Assembly (NCBI RefSeq): GCF_900111375.1
Contig: NZ_FOHB01000004.1
Location: 186,001 to 250,000, forward strand
Length of the DNA: 64,000 nt
Reading direction: 5' to 3'
Source of the DNA: Pedococcus cremeus
Lineage (GTDB): Bacteria; Actinomycetota; Actinomycetes; Actinomycetales; Dermatophilaceae
Shown here: positions 28,189 to 36,391 of the stretch, piece by piece
Layout: each line of letters starts with the position of its first letter
How positions within the stretch are numbered: position 1 is the first letter of the stretch
The notes under the pieces: generated by a model
Told to the model about the DNA's origin: nothing
Seen by the model: only the letters and a program-made list of their open reading frames with translations
Databases searched by the model: none
Program-made: the position numbers and the translations under genes

Positions 28189-29506
28189 GCGCCGATTCGA
28201 CCGGACCGGCCCCCATGGCGTCCAGCGCATTTCGGCGCGCCTCCAGCAGGGCTCGCTCGGCGTCGTTGCCGCAGAGCTCCAAGGCCGCCCCGTATGCCGC
28301 GTCCGCACCGTCGCGGTCGCCGGCGCGGCTGAGCAGCTCGGCGCGGACCGCGGGCAGGCGGTGGCTGTGCGGAAGGTGGTCCTCGAGCCCGTCGAGCAGG
28401 GCCAGGCCGGCGGCGGGCCCCTCCGACTCGGCGACGGCGACCGCCCGGTTGAGCCGCACCACGGGCGAGCCGGTCAGCTCCTCCAGCTCGGCGTAGCGGG
28501 CGGCGATCCGGTGCCACTGCGTGTCGGCGGCTGTGGGGGCGATCGCGTGCTCCGCGGCGATCAGCGCCTGCAGGAGGTACTCGCCGGCCACACCGTCGAC
28601 GGGCCGGCGGGCCAGGGGTTCGAGGAGCCCGAGGGCCTCGGCGATCTCGTCGTGGCGCCACCGGCCACGGTCCTGGTCGGGCAGCAGCACCGGCAGGCCG
28701 TCGGGGCCGACGCGGGCGTCGCGACGCGAGTGCTGCAGCAGCATCAGGGCCAGCAGCGCGTCGAGGGCCGGCTGCCCCGGGAGCACCTCGCGGAGCACGC
28801 GCGTCAGGCGGATCGCCTCGCCGGCGAGGGCGGTGCGGGTCACGTCCGGCCCCGTGCCGGGGGCGTAGCCCGCCGTGAAGGCGAGGTAGGCCACCGAGGT
28901 GACGACGCCGACCCGCGCGTCGCGGGCGGGGCCGTCAGGCGGAACGGTGAACGGGGCACCGGTGGCGGCGAGGCGCCGCTTGGTCCGGGTGAGCCGGGCA
29001 GCCATGGTCGGTTCGGGCACGAGGAAGAGCCGGGCGATGTCGGAGGTCGGCACCCCGATGACCAGCCGCAGCGACAGCGCGGCGGCCGACTCCGGCGCCA
29101 GGGACGGGTGGGCGCAGAGGAACACGAGGCGCAGCCGCTCGTCGGCCAGCAGCCCGCCCGGGTCGGCCATGACGGCCGCCGCGTCGTGCCGGGTCTGCGC
29201 GTCGACGACGAGCAGCGGCTCCTTGCGTGCGGCCACCGCCTCTGCGCGCAGCCGGTCGAGGACCCGGCGACGGGCTGCGGTGAGCAGCCACGCCGCCGGG
29301 TTCACCGGTACGCCCTCGGCCGGCCAGTGCCGGGCCGCGGACTCGAACGCCTCACCGAGGCCGTCCTCGGCGAGGTCGAGGCGCCGGAACTGGGCGACGA
29401 GCAGGGCCAGCAGCCGTCCCCAGTGCTCGCGGAACGCCTCCTCGAGCGCGGTCTGCGGGGCGGGCCCGGCAGGTCCCTGCCCGCGACCGTGCTCGGGTCG
29501 GCTCAC
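28172..29506 (-). CDS. ECF42-group RNA polymerase sigma factor with C-terminal extension
   Basis: About 444 residues, over twice the length of a simple ECF factor. Region 2: FREHWGRLLALLVAQFRRLD to AEDGLGEAFESAARHW; region 4: SLRLVIGVPTSDIARLFLVP and MAARLTRTKRRLAA. The long C-terminal part (about residues 200-440) is helical, TPR-like, with the DUF6596 pattern. ECF42 factors have no anti-sigma; the extension is thought to control them, and they are genetically tied to DGPF proteins, as here. The GTG start overlaps the stop of the upstream DGPF gene (GTGA). Confidence 0.9.
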   Translation of the reverse strand: MSRPEHGRGQGPAGPAPQTALEEAFREHWGRLLALLVAQFRRLDLAEDGLGEAFESAARHWPAEGVPVNPAAWLLTAARRRVLDRLRAEAVAARKEPLLVVDAQTRHDAAAVMADPGGLLADERLRLVFLCAHPSLAPESAAALSLRLVIGVPTSDIARLFLVPEPTMAARLTRTKRRLAATGAPFTVPPDGPARDARVGVVTSVAYLAFTAGYAPGTGPDVTRTALAGEAIRLTRVLREVLPGQPALDALLALMLLQHSRRDARVGPDGLPVLLPDQDRGRWRHDEIAEALGLLEPLARRPVDGVAGEYLLQALIAAEHAIAPTAADTQWHRIAARYAELEELTGSPVVRLNRAVAVAESEGPAAGLALLDGLEDHLPHSHRLPAVRAELLSRAGDRDGADAAYGAALELCGNDAERALLEARRNALDAMGAGPVESARDPQP

Positions 29507-29862
29507 CGCTCCTCGAAGCCCTCGACCCGCACGACCGGGCGGATCTCGAGCGAGTACGCCTTCGGCAGCAGGGCGCACAGCTCGGTCATCGTGTCGAGGT
29601 CGTCGGCGTCGACGAGGTAGAACCCGCCGACCACCTCCGTGCTCTCGGCGAACGGCCCCTCGGTCAGCACCGGGCTGCCGTCGCGGTGGCGCAGGGTCGT
29701 CGCGGTCTCGGGGCCGGCGAGGGCCTCACCGGCCACCAGGTGCGCCCGCTCCTTGACGGCGTCGTGGAACGTCAGGTGCTCCTGGTGGTACCGCTGGCGC
29801 GTCGCCTCGTCGGCGTCGGACCAGACGGTGGGCTCGTAGGCGATGGTGACGAAGTAGCGCAT
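29503..29862 (-). CDS. DGPF/YCII-domain protein (third of three)
   Basis: 119 residues beginning MRYFVTIAYEPTVWSDAD, with the signature as EGPF in VLTEGPFAESTEVVGGFYLV. YCII-like proteins have a ferredoxin-like fold with a conserved His-Asp pair; the DGPF subset accompanies ECF41/ECF42 sigma factors. The biochemical role is unknown. It overlaps the DGPF gene before it by one base and the sigma gene after it by four. Confidence 0.85.
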   Translation of the reverse strand: MRYFVTIAYEPTVWSDADEATRQRYHQEHLTFHDAVKERAHLVAGEALAGPETATTLRHRDGSPVLTEGPFAESTEVVGGFYLVDADDLDTMTELCALLPKAYSLEIRPVVRVEGFEER

Positions 29863-30296
29863 CAGTGCTCATCCCTTGCGAGGTCACGGAACTCGATGAG
29901 CTCCCCGCGCGACGAGAACTCGGTGCAGATCCTCACCAGGGCGGCCCGGTCGGGGCTGTCGATCAGGTAGAAGCCGACGACCTGCTCGACCGACTCGGTG
30001 AACGGCCCGTCGGTGACCACCGTGCCTCCCGCGTCGTCGGGGCGCATCGAGATCGCCTCGGCCGACGGCCTGAGCGGACTCGTGGCCACCACCGTGTGGC
30101 CACCGGCGGCGAGGTCGCGGTGGAACTGCTCGTGCGAGCGCATCCCGTGCTCGTGGTCCTCGGGCGGGAGGTTGGCCCACAGCGCCTCGGGCGCGGGCAG
30201 GAGCACCAGGTGCCGCGTCGTCCCGGTGATGCGCGTGCCGGTGTCAGTCGTGCCCGTGTTGGTCGTGCCCGTGTTGGTCGTGCCCGGCCCGCTCAT
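29862..30296 (-). CDS. DGPF/YCII-domain protein (second of three)
   Basis: 144 residues. The domain starts at HLVLLPAPEALWANLPPEDH and contains the exact signature in VVTDGPFTESVEQVVGFYLI. It is preceded by about 26 residues of low-complexity Thr/Gly repeats (TTNTGTTNTGTTDTGT), coded by a 15-bp DNA repeat and absent from its two neighbours. ATG 30296 overlaps the upstream DGPF stop (ATGA), which supports this start despite the odd N-terminus. Confidence 0.82.
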   Translation of the reverse strand: MSGPGTTNTGTTNTGTTDTGTRITGTTRHLVLLPAPEALWANLPPEDHEHGMRSHEQFHRDLAAGGHTVVATSPLRPSAEAISMRPDDAGGTVVTDGPFTESVEQVVGFYLIDSPDRAALVRICTEFSSRGELIEFRDLARDEH

Positions 30297-30655
30297 GCCT
30301 CACGGTCCTCGGGCTTGACCACGCGCCGCACCTCGATGCCGTCACCGAGCGCGGCGATGATCTGGCAGCAGTCCACCAGGTCGTCGAGGTCGTCGGTCTC
30401 CACCTGGTAGAAGCCGCCGACCTGCTCGGTCACCTCGGCGAACGGCCCCTCCGTGACCACTCCACCGCCCCGCGGGATGCGGCGGCCCTCGCTCGTGGCG
30501 TGCAGCTCGGCGCCGCCGGTGATCTTGTGCCCTCGTGAGGCGAGCTCCTGCGCGAACCTGGCGTACTCGGCATAGCCCGCCTGTCGCTTCTCGGCGTCCA
30601 TCGTGGTCCACCAGCGGTCGGCGTCCCCCACGATCAACACGACGTACTCGGTCAT
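30293..30655 (-). CDS. DGPF/YCII-domain protein (first of three)
   Basis: 120 residues beginning MTEYVVLIVGDADRWWTTMD, with the signature as EGPF in VVTEGPFAEVTEQVGGFYQV. First gene of the operon, preceded by AGAGGAA and, further up, by a promoter matching the ECF42 consensus. The three DGPF paralogues differ in length and sequence, so they are not a recent triplication. An upstream in-frame ATG (30670) overlaps the ribosome site and was not chosen. Confidence 0.85.
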   Translation of the reverse strand: MTEYVVLIVGDADRWWTTMDAEKRQAGYAEYARFAQELASRGHKITGGAELHATSEGRRIPRGGGVVTEGPFAEVTEQVGGFYQVETDDLDDLVDCCQIIAALGDGIEVRRVVKPEDREA

Positions 30656-30692
30656 GGTCGTTCCTCTCATCGGTGAGTGCTTGCACCGTGGT

Positions 30693-30719
30693 GACGCGCG
30701 AGCGGTCCCCTATTCGACA
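30693..30719 (-). promoter_or_regulatory. ECF42-type promoter of the DGPF-sigma operon
   Basis: On the minus strand TGTCGA (30714-30719), 17-bp spacer, CGTC (30693-30696). The consensus reported for ECF42 targets, as I recall it, is TGTCGA with CG(A/T)C. It lies 37 bp before the first DGPF start, and the -35 is inside the final codons of the trmH-like gene. Confidence 0.7.
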
Positions 30720-31414
30720 GCCTGCCCGACAGAATCCACCGCTTGCGCGAAAACATGTCGCCGGACCCACGCATGCATGGCGACCGCGGCGGCCGCGCCC
30801 GCGTTGATCGATCGGGTCGACCCGAACTGGGCGATGTCGAGCACGGCCACGCACGCCTGCCGCATCTCCTCGCTCAGCCCGGGTCCCTCCTGGCCGAAGA
30901 CGAGGACGCACTCGCGTGGGAGGTCGTAGGTCTCGAGCGGCACGGAGCCGGGCAGGTTGTCGATGCCGATGAGCGGTATGCCGCGTGGCCGGCTGTGTGC
31001 GTCGGCGCCGGTCGCGTCGCTCCGGGTCGAGTCGCTGCCGGCGGTGGCAGCCCAGGCCACGAGGTCCGTCACCGTGGGGTGGTGGTGCTCGTGCTGGTAG
31101 CGGTCGGTGACCATGGCGCCCCGCCGGTTCCAGCGCCGCCGGCCGACGATGTGGAAAGCCTTGGCGTTGAAGGCGTTCGCCGTTCGGATGACCGAGCCGA
31201 TGTTGAAGTCGTGGCCCCAGTTCTCCACCGCCACGTGGAAGTCGTGCCGCTGCGCGTCGAGGTCGGCGACGATCGCCTCGTGCCGCCAGTAGCGGTAGCG
31301 GTCGACGACGTTGCGGCTGTCGCCGTTGCGGAGCAGGTCGGGGTCGTAGCGCTCGTCCTCCGGCCACGGGCCCGGCCAGGGACCGACGCCAACCCGGTCG
31401 CGTTCGTCGCTCAC
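30710..31414 (-). CDS. TrmH/SpoU-family RNA 2'-O-methyltransferase
   Basis: About 234 residues of the SPOUT knot family, using AdoMet to methylate ribose in tRNA or rRNA. Motif 1 is in VAVENWGHDFNIGSVIRTAN (Asn/Arg), motif 2 in ECVLVFGQEGPGLSEEM and motif 3 in IAQFGSTRSINAGAAAAVAM. GTG 31414 lies 7 nt after CATTGT, a possible leaderless start; an in-frame ATG at 31435 is the alternative but it would overlap the divergent DinB start. The RNA target is not predictable. Confidence 0.88.
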   Translation of the reverse strand: MSDERDRVGVGPWPGPWPEDERYDPDLLRNGDSRNVVDRYRYWRHEAIVADLDAQRHDFHVAVENWGHDFNIGSVIRTANAFNAKAFHIVGRRRWNRRGAMVTDRYQHEHHHPTVTDLVAWAATAGSDSTRSDATGADAHSRPRGIPLIGIDNLPGSVPLETYDLPRECVLVFGQEGPGLSEEMRQACVAVLDIAQFGSTRSINAGAAAAVAMHAWVRRHVFAQAVDSVGQAVE

Positions 31415-31433
31415 GCGGCCAACAATGGCAGCC

Positions 31434-31988
31434 ATGCCCGAGACGACGCGGAAGCACCCCGACATGTGGGTCGAGCTCGAGGACGACCCTCGCCACCCCG
31501 ACGACAACACACCCAAGGACGAGCGCGGGACGTACGTCGACTACCTGCGGCAGTACCGCCTCACCCTCGAGATGAAGTGCGAGGGGCTGAGCCCCGAGCA
31601 GCTGGCGACCCGCTCGGTGCCCCCGTCGACGATGTCCCTGCTCGGGCTGGTGCGTCACATGGCGGAGGTGGAGCGCGGCTGGTTCCGGCGCACCCTCGCC
31701 GGGCAGGAGGCGCCGCGGCTGTGGGGACCGCCGCAGCAGGACGCCGACTGGCTCGGGGCGGTCGGTGACCAGGCCTCGGTCGAGGAGGCCTGGGCTGCTT
31801 GGCGCGAGGAGGTCGCGTTCGCCGAGCAGTGGGTGCGCGAGAACCCCGACATGGGTCAGCTGGTCGACCACCACGGGAGTCCGGTCAGCGTGCGCGACGT
31901 GCTGGTGCACATGATCGAGGAGTACGCCCGGCACTGTGGTCACGCGGACCTGCTCCGCGAGCGCATCGACGGTCGCACGGGCCAGTAG
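31434..31988 (+). CDS. DinB family protein (DUF664, mycothiol-transferase type)
   Basis: 184 residues. DUF664 belongs to the DinB/YfiT four-helix superfamily, in actinobacteria often mycothiol-dependent. Metal-ligand His residues lie in LLGLVRHMAEVERGWF and in MIEEYARHCGHADLLRERID, matching the family pattern of three histidines. Substrate unknown; detoxification of electrophiles is common in the group. ATG 31434 is favoured over ATG 31425 because the family starts near here. Divergent from trmH. Confidence 0.85.
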   Translation: MPETTRKHPDMWVELEDDPRHPDDNTPKDERGTYVDYLRQYRLTLEMKCEGLSPEQLATRSVPPSTMSLLGLVRHMAEVERGWFRRTLAGQEAPRLWGPPQQDADWLGAVGDQASVEEAWAAWREEVAFAEQWVRENPDMGQLVDHHGSPVSVRDVLVHMIEEYARHCGHADLLRERIDGRTGQ

Positions 31989-32038
31989 GCCGGCCAGTAG
32001 GACGGCCGGCACCGGCCAGCGCACAGCCGGGCCGGGGT

Positions 32039-32452
32039 TCAGCCGCCGAGCTCCTCGAAGAGGGTGAGCTGGATGCCGCCCGGCGTCTCCAGCCGCGCGT
32101 TCAGCGAGTCCCACGGCGTCCGGGTCGGCTCGGCGACGAGCTGCGCCCCCGCCTCGACGGCGCGCCGGGTGGCACCGTCGGCGTCGGTGACCTCGAGGGC
32201 CAGCCGGAACTTGGGGCTGACCGGACGCCCCACCTCGACGCGGTCGATCAGCTCGACCTGGGCGGCGTTCGACAGCTCGAGGGTGGCCCGTCCCGCATCG
32301 AGGATGACGACCTCGGCGCCGCCCTCGCTCTCGACGTGGAGCTCCACCGGCAGGCCCAGGGTGTCGCGGTAGAACCGCACGGCCTCCTCGAAGTCGTCGA
32401 CCTGGACGACGAGGCGCAGCTGCCGGACCGCAGCCGGCGTGGCTTCTTCCAT
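32039..32452 (-). CDS. VOC family protein (glyoxalase-like)
   Basis: 137 residues with the two-repeat beta-alpha-beta-beta-beta layout: LRLVVQVDDFEEAVRFYRDT starts the first half and FRLALEVTDADGATRRAVEA the second; ETPGGIQLTLFEE holds the terminal Glu ligand position. Function unspecified (glyoxalase, dioxygenase and resistance proteins share the fold). The ATG at 32452 begins just before homology. Faces a short gap shared with the divergent HNH gene. Confidence 0.82.
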   Translation of the reverse strand: MEEATPAAVRQLRLVVQVDDFEEAVRFYRDTLGLPVELHVESEGGAEVVILDAGRATLELSNAAQVELIDRVEVGRPVSPKFRLALEVTDADGATRRAVEAGAQLVAEPTRTPWDSLNARLETPGGIQLTLFEELGG

Positions 32453-32568
32453 GTGCCGAGCAACCCCGGTGAGCCTCCGCTGATTCCGCCTGCGCTCACC
32501 CCGCACGCGCCCCTTCGCCCCCGGACGGACCCTGTGGACAGCGAGGGTCCTTTGTCGGACCTCTCCCC

Positions 32569-32574
32569 TAGAGT
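32569..32574 (+). promoter_or_regulatory. -10 box for leaderless HNH gene
   Basis: TAGAGT, followed by exactly 7 nt and the ATG at 32582; no ribosome site is present between them. Confidence 0.5.
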
Positions 32575-32581
32575 CGTACAC

Positions 32582-34045
32582 ATGTTCGAGAGCGTGGAGG
32601 CCGTGGAGCACGAGGACCCCTTCGTGCTCGCCTCCGCGCTGGGCCGGCTCACCCTCGAGGACATCGACGCCATGACCCTGGCGGAGTCGGAGGCCGTCAC
32701 GCTCGCCTCCCAACGCGTCATCAACGCCGTGTCCGCACGCCAGGTCGCGGCCATGGACACGCACGCCGCCCGCGCCGAGGAGCGCATCGAACGACGCCGG
32801 CAGGAGGCGCGCGAGGACGGCCGGCGGGTTCCCCTGGCCGCCGGCGGCCAGGACAGCGCGGCAGCCCTCGCCCCACTGCTGAAGGTCGCTCCTCGCACGA
32901 TGAGCGCCCGACTGAACGACGCCCGTCGGCTCGTCAACGGGTTGCCCATGACGTTCGAGCTGCAGTGGTCCGGCGTGCTCGAGCCGTACCGCTCGGCCGC
33001 CGTCGTCCGCGAGTCAGCGGTGTTGCGGCTGCACCAGCTCGAGGAGTTCGAGGCTCGACTCCATCGCCGCGACATCTCACAGATGCCCGGTTCGCGACTG
33101 AGGAGCGCGGCCCGCCGGGAGGCCGAGAACACGGACCGCGCCGCCGTTCGACAAGCAGCGCAGAGGGCCGCCGAGGAGAGGTCGGTCCGGGTCGGCCCCG
33201 GCGAGGTCACCGGTATGTCCACCTGGACCCTCAACCTGCCGACCGCACAGTCGACGACCCTCTGGGCCGCGGTCGACGGGCTGGCCAACGAGTACGTCAG
33301 GAACACGGCAGGTCTGAAGGTCGGACAGGCCCGCGTCGACGCCCTCTTCGACCTCGTCATGGCGAACGCCGAGGTGCGCACCACCATCGAGCTCGTCGCC
33401 CCGATCGGCTCCGGCCCCGCCACGCGCATCGACGAGTCTCCGCTCGACCTGCGCGACGAACCCGAGCACGAGCTGCCGGCGGCCTTCGGCGGCGACGACG
33501 AGGGCTTTGGCGGTGACCACCACGCACAGCCGTCCGCGGTGGACCTCTGGGCAGCGGTCCAGGCCTCGACCGGCGCGCTCATGGACAGCGACACGGAGGC
33601 GTGGTTCGTCAGCGGACTGACCGAGGTGCCGACCCACGGCTCGCTCCTCCCCGAGACCGTCGTCAGTCTCCTCAGCGACCCCGACGTGACGCTTCGGGTC
33701 GCCTGGTCCGACCCGGTGACCGGCGCGATCCGCTCGCAGGACCCCCGCGCGTACCGCCCCAACGCTGCCGTCACCCGTCAGATTCGGTCCCGCGACGGGA
33801 CCTGCCGGTTCCCGGGGTGCAGCCAACCGGCCAGACGCACGCAGATCGACCACGTGGTCCCGGCACCGGTCGGGCCCACCGAACCACCCAACCTGATGTG
33901 CCTCTGCGCCAGCCACCACCGCTTCAAGCACCACGGCGGCTGGCGGGCCGAGCTCTCGCCCGAAGGCATCTGCACCTGGACCGCACCGGACGGGCGCACC
34001 CACACCACGTGGCCGATGGACCGCCACGGTCGCAGCGCGGCCTGA
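32582..34045 (+). CDS. DUF222 / HNH endonuclease domain protein (13E12-like)
   Basis: 487 residues. The N-terminal two thirds is DUF222 (helical; ALAPLLKVAPRTMSARLNDA, LPTAQSTTLWAAVDGLANEY). The C-terminal HNH module has CRFPGCSQPARRTQIDHVVP and LMCLCASHHRFKHHGGW, with two Cys and His residues as zinc or catalytic sites. This is the actinobacterial 13E12/REP-like family, present in many copies per genome and of unknown role; not evidence of an intron or mobile element by itself. ATG 32582 follows TAGAGT by 7 nt, so the mRNA is probably leaderless. Confidence 0.88.
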   Translation: MFESVEAVEHEDPFVLASALGRLTLEDIDAMTLAESEAVTLASQRVINAVSARQVAAMDTHAARAEERIERRRQEAREDGRRVPLAAGGQDSAAALAPLLKVAPRTMSARLNDARRLVNGLPMTFELQWSGVLEPYRSAAVVRESAVLRLHQLEEFEARLHRRDISQMPGSRLRSAARREAENTDRAAVRQAAQRAAEERSVRVGPGEVTGMSTWTLNLPTAQSTTLWAAVDGLANEYVRNTAGLKVGQARVDALFDLVMANAEVRTTIELVAPIGSGPATRIDESPLDLRDEPEHELPAAFGGDDEGFGGDHHAQPSAVDLWAAVQASTGALMDSDTEAWFVSGLTEVPTHGSLLPETVVSLLSDPDVTLRVAWSDPVTGAIRSQDPRAYRPNAAVTRQIRSRDGTCRFPGCSQPARRTQIDHVVPAPVGPTEPPNLMCLCASHHRFKHHGGWRAELSPEGICTWTAPDGRTHTTWPMDRHGRSAA

Positions 34046-34114
34046 TCACAACGGGCACGGCCGGCGGCACGCTGGTCGGCACGGCGAGATTCGGGTGGGG
34101 CCCGCCACGCGGCA

Positions 34115-34120
34115 TACCCT
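34115..34120 (+). promoter_or_regulatory. -10 box for leaderless dedA-like gene
   Basis: TACCCT within GGCATACCCT, 7 nt before the GTG at 34128. The recurrent GGCATAC word overlaps this box. Confidence 0.45.
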
Positions 34121-34127
34121 TGGGCGT

Positions 34128-34808
34128 GTGATGCACTCCCTCGGCCCTGACTGGATGGACCCCCAATGGCTGCTCGACCGCTTCGGCGGGCAGTTCTTCT
34201 GGGTGAGCGTGGCGATCGTCTTCATCGAGTGCGGCCTGCTCTTCCCCATCCTGCCCGGCGACTCGCTGCTGTTCGCCGTCGGGCTGTTCATCGCCGAGGG
34301 GTCGATCCAGCTCAACATCGTGGTGGCCTGCGTGATCCTGACGCTCGCCGCCTTCATCGGGAACGTCACCGGCTACGAGATCGGCCGTGCCATCGGCGCA
34401 CCGCTGTACGAGCGTGAGGGCCGCTTCCTCAAGAAGAAGTACTTCGACGACACGCACGCCTTCTTCGAGAAGCACGGAGCCAAGGCGCTGGTCCTCGGCC
34501 GCTTCGTGCCGATCGTGCGCACCTTCATCACCGTCGTCGCCGGCGTCTCGCGCATGGACCGCCGGCACTTCTTCGTCTGGAGCGGTGTCGGCGCGGCCCT
34601 GTGGGCCACCGGCGTGACGCTGCTCGGCTACTTCCTCGGCCAGGCGTTCCCCGTGCTCAAGGACCACCTCGAGCTGGCCATCCTCGCCATCGTCGCCGTC
34701 TCGGTCATCCCGATGGTCATCGAGTTCGTGCGCCACAAGAGCGCCGCCCGCACGGTCATCGAGGAGACCGAGGAAGTCGTCGAGGACCTCGTCGACGGCC
34801 GCGACTGA
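34128..34808 (+). CDS. DedA family membrane protein
   Basis: About 226 residues. The DedA/VTT signature runs from ECGLLFPILPGDSLLFAVGL through GYEIGRAIG to HGAKALVLGRFVPIVRTFIT and VAGVSRMDRRHFFVWSGVGA. DedA proteins are inner-membrane transporters linked to undecaprenyl-phosphate or phospholipid flipping and proton-motive-force homeostasis. Five or so membrane segments are visible, with an acidic cytoplasmic tail (EETEEVVEDLVDGRD). The GTG at 34128 fits a leaderless start; the ATG three bases later is equally possible. Confidence 0.87.
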   Translation: MMHSLGPDWMDPQWLLDRFGGQFFWVSVAIVFIECGLLFPILPGDSLLFAVGLFIAEGSIQLNIVVACVILTLAAFIGNVTGYEIGRAIGAPLYEREGRFLKKKYFDDTHAFFEKHGAKALVLGRFVPIVRTFITVVAGVSRMDRRHFFVWSGVGAALWATGVTLLGYFLGQAFPVLKDHLELAILAIVAVSVIPMVIEFVRHKSAARTVIEETEEVVEDLVDGRD

Positions 34809-34855
34809 CCACGTCGCGACCGGCTCCACGTCGCGACTGACCGGCTCCACGCGAC

Positions 34856-36391
34856 CTACTCGGGACTGTTCCCCGAGTCGCGCCCCAGCCGGTAGGGCGT
34901 CGTCACGCCCTCGTACATCACGTGGGCGATGAGCCCCTCCTGGGCGTGCGGCAGGTTGTGGCAGTGGTCCATCCAGATGCCGGGGTTGTCGGCCACGAAG
35001 GCGACGTCGAAGCTCTCGCCGCTGCGGACCTCGAGCGAGTCGGTCCACCACGGGCTGCCGGTGGCCTTCACGCCGTCGCGGGCGAGCACCACGACGTGGT
35101 GGCCGTGCAGGTGCATCGGGTGGGTCTCCCCCGAGCTGTTGCTGATCCGCACCCGCACCACGTCGCCCTCGCCGACCATGAACATCGGGATCTTCGGGTA
35201 GAGCTTCCCGTTCACCGACCAGTGCACGCCGGGCCGGCCGTTCACGAAGCCGGGCCGGCGGCCGATGGCGTACTCGAAGCGGCGGTCGGGGGTGTCGGGG
35301 TCGAACCGCAGCGGGGCCGGCGAGCCGTAGGACAGCAGGTCCACCGACTCCCTCGGCGCCCGCGTCGCAGTGGCTGACGACCCCGCCGGGCCCAGCACGA
35401 GTGCCGCACCGCCGAACTCCACACGCGCAGCCGCGCCTCCCGACGGCACTCGCACCCGCAGGTCCACCCGTCCGCCGGCGGGCACCAGCACCGAGCGGCC
35501 CTCCACCGGCGTCGGCTCGTTCACCTCCGTGCCGTCGACGGCCACCACCTCGTAGGCCGTCCCGCTCACCCAGACGGGCATGATCCCGCTGTCGGTGTTG
35601 ACGACCCGCACGCGGGCGGTGCGACCGGACGGCACCACGACCGGCACGTCGCCCGTCTTCCCCTGCACGGTGCGCTTGCCGGCATACAGGTGTGACAGCG
35701 CCAGCACGTCGGCGTCCTCGGCGATCCCCTCTCGCGGGGTCACGACGAGCGCACCGAGCAGCCCGCGCACCACCTGCTCGTGCGAGACCTGGTGCGAGTG
35801 GTACCAGTACGTGCCGGTCTGCTTCGCCACGAAGCGGTAGGCGTGCGACTGCCCCGGCTTCACCGTGTCCTGGGTGACCCCAGCGACGCCGTCCTCGGCG
35901 TTCGGCACGTCGTAGCCGTGCCAGTGGAAGGTGGCGCCGTCCTTCACCGACTCGTTGACCAGGGTCACCTGCACCAGGTCACCCTGCCGCGCGCGGATCG
36001 TGGGTCCGGGCGTGGTGCCGTTCAACGTGTATGCCGTGACCGTCAGTCCCGGCGCGATGGTCACCCGCTGCTGGCGCGCGGTGATCGTCACCGCCACGTC
36101 GGGGGTGCCCTGCCGCCGCTCGACGAGGGTGGTGACATCGCGGGTGCCCGCCTTCGCGGGGGTGCCGACGCCGGATGCCCCGGCCAGGTGGCTGGTGTGT
36201 CCGCCGGTCAGGGCCCCGCCGAGGTCGGGCGGCCCCATGGCGGTCACGGCGTAGGAGGACGGCAGCAGGCTGCCCAGCCACATCCAGCCCAGCGAGCCCA
36301 GGAGGAGGAGGGCAGCGGCGACGGCCACGCCCAGGCGGAGGCGGCCTCGCCTGCGCCTGCGCGCGACCTCGTCAGGCTGCTCAGACGGCAA
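34856..36391 (-). CDS. membrane-anchored multicopper oxidase
   Basis: 511 residues with an N-terminal membrane anchor (LGVAVAAALLLLGSLGWMWL) after a basic stretch. All four copper clusters are present: ATFHWHGYDV (about residue 153), TYWYHSHQVSHE, THPMHLHGHH and MDHCHNLPHAQEGL near the C-terminus. The type 1 site thus has Cys and two His with a Leu-type axial position. Laccase or copper-resistance oxidase activity on the outer face of the membrane is likely; substrate unknown. The start overlaps the end of the upstream membrane gene by 11 bases. Confidence 0.92.
   Translation of the reverse strand: MPSEQPDEVARRRRRGRLRLGVAVAAALLLLGSLGWMWLGSLLPSSYAVTAMGPPDLGGALTGGHTSHLAGASGVGTPAKAGTRDVTTLVERRQGTPDVAVTITARQQRVTIAPGLTVTAYTLNGTTPGPTIRARQGDLVQVTLVNESVKDGATFHWHGYDVPNAEDGVAGVTQDTVKPGQSHAYRFVAKQTGTYWYHSHQVSHEQVVRGLLGALVVTPREGIAEDADVLALSHLYAGKRTVQGKTGDVPVVVPSGRTARVRVVNTDSGIMPVWVSGTAYEVVAVDGTEVNEPTPVEGRSVLVPAGGRVDLRVRVPSGGAAARVEFGGAALVLGPAGSSATATRAPRESVDLLSYGSPAPLRFDPDTPDRRFEYAIGRRPGFVNGRPGVHWSVNGKLYPKIPMFMVGEGDVVRVRISNSSGETHPMHLHGHHVVVLARDGVKATGSPWWTDSLEVRSGESFDVAFVADNPGIWMDHCHNLPHAQEGLIAHVMYEGVTTPYRLGRDSGNSPE

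Noticed and set aside
31424-31435. ATG 31425 as start of the DinB gene and ATG 31435 (minus) for trmH
   Set aside because: Both would overlap the opposite gene's start; downstream codons (31434 and 31414) fit homology and promoter spacing better.
32582-34045. HNH gene as a sign of a homing endonuclease, intron or mobile element
   Set aside because: It is the DUF222/13E12 family, common chromosomal repeats in actinobacteria; no terminal repeats, interrupted gene or target duplication is visible.
34809-34855. Direct repeat GACCGGCTCCACG after the dedA-like gene
   Set aside because: Two short copies in a 47-bp gap; no structure or conserved role can be supported.
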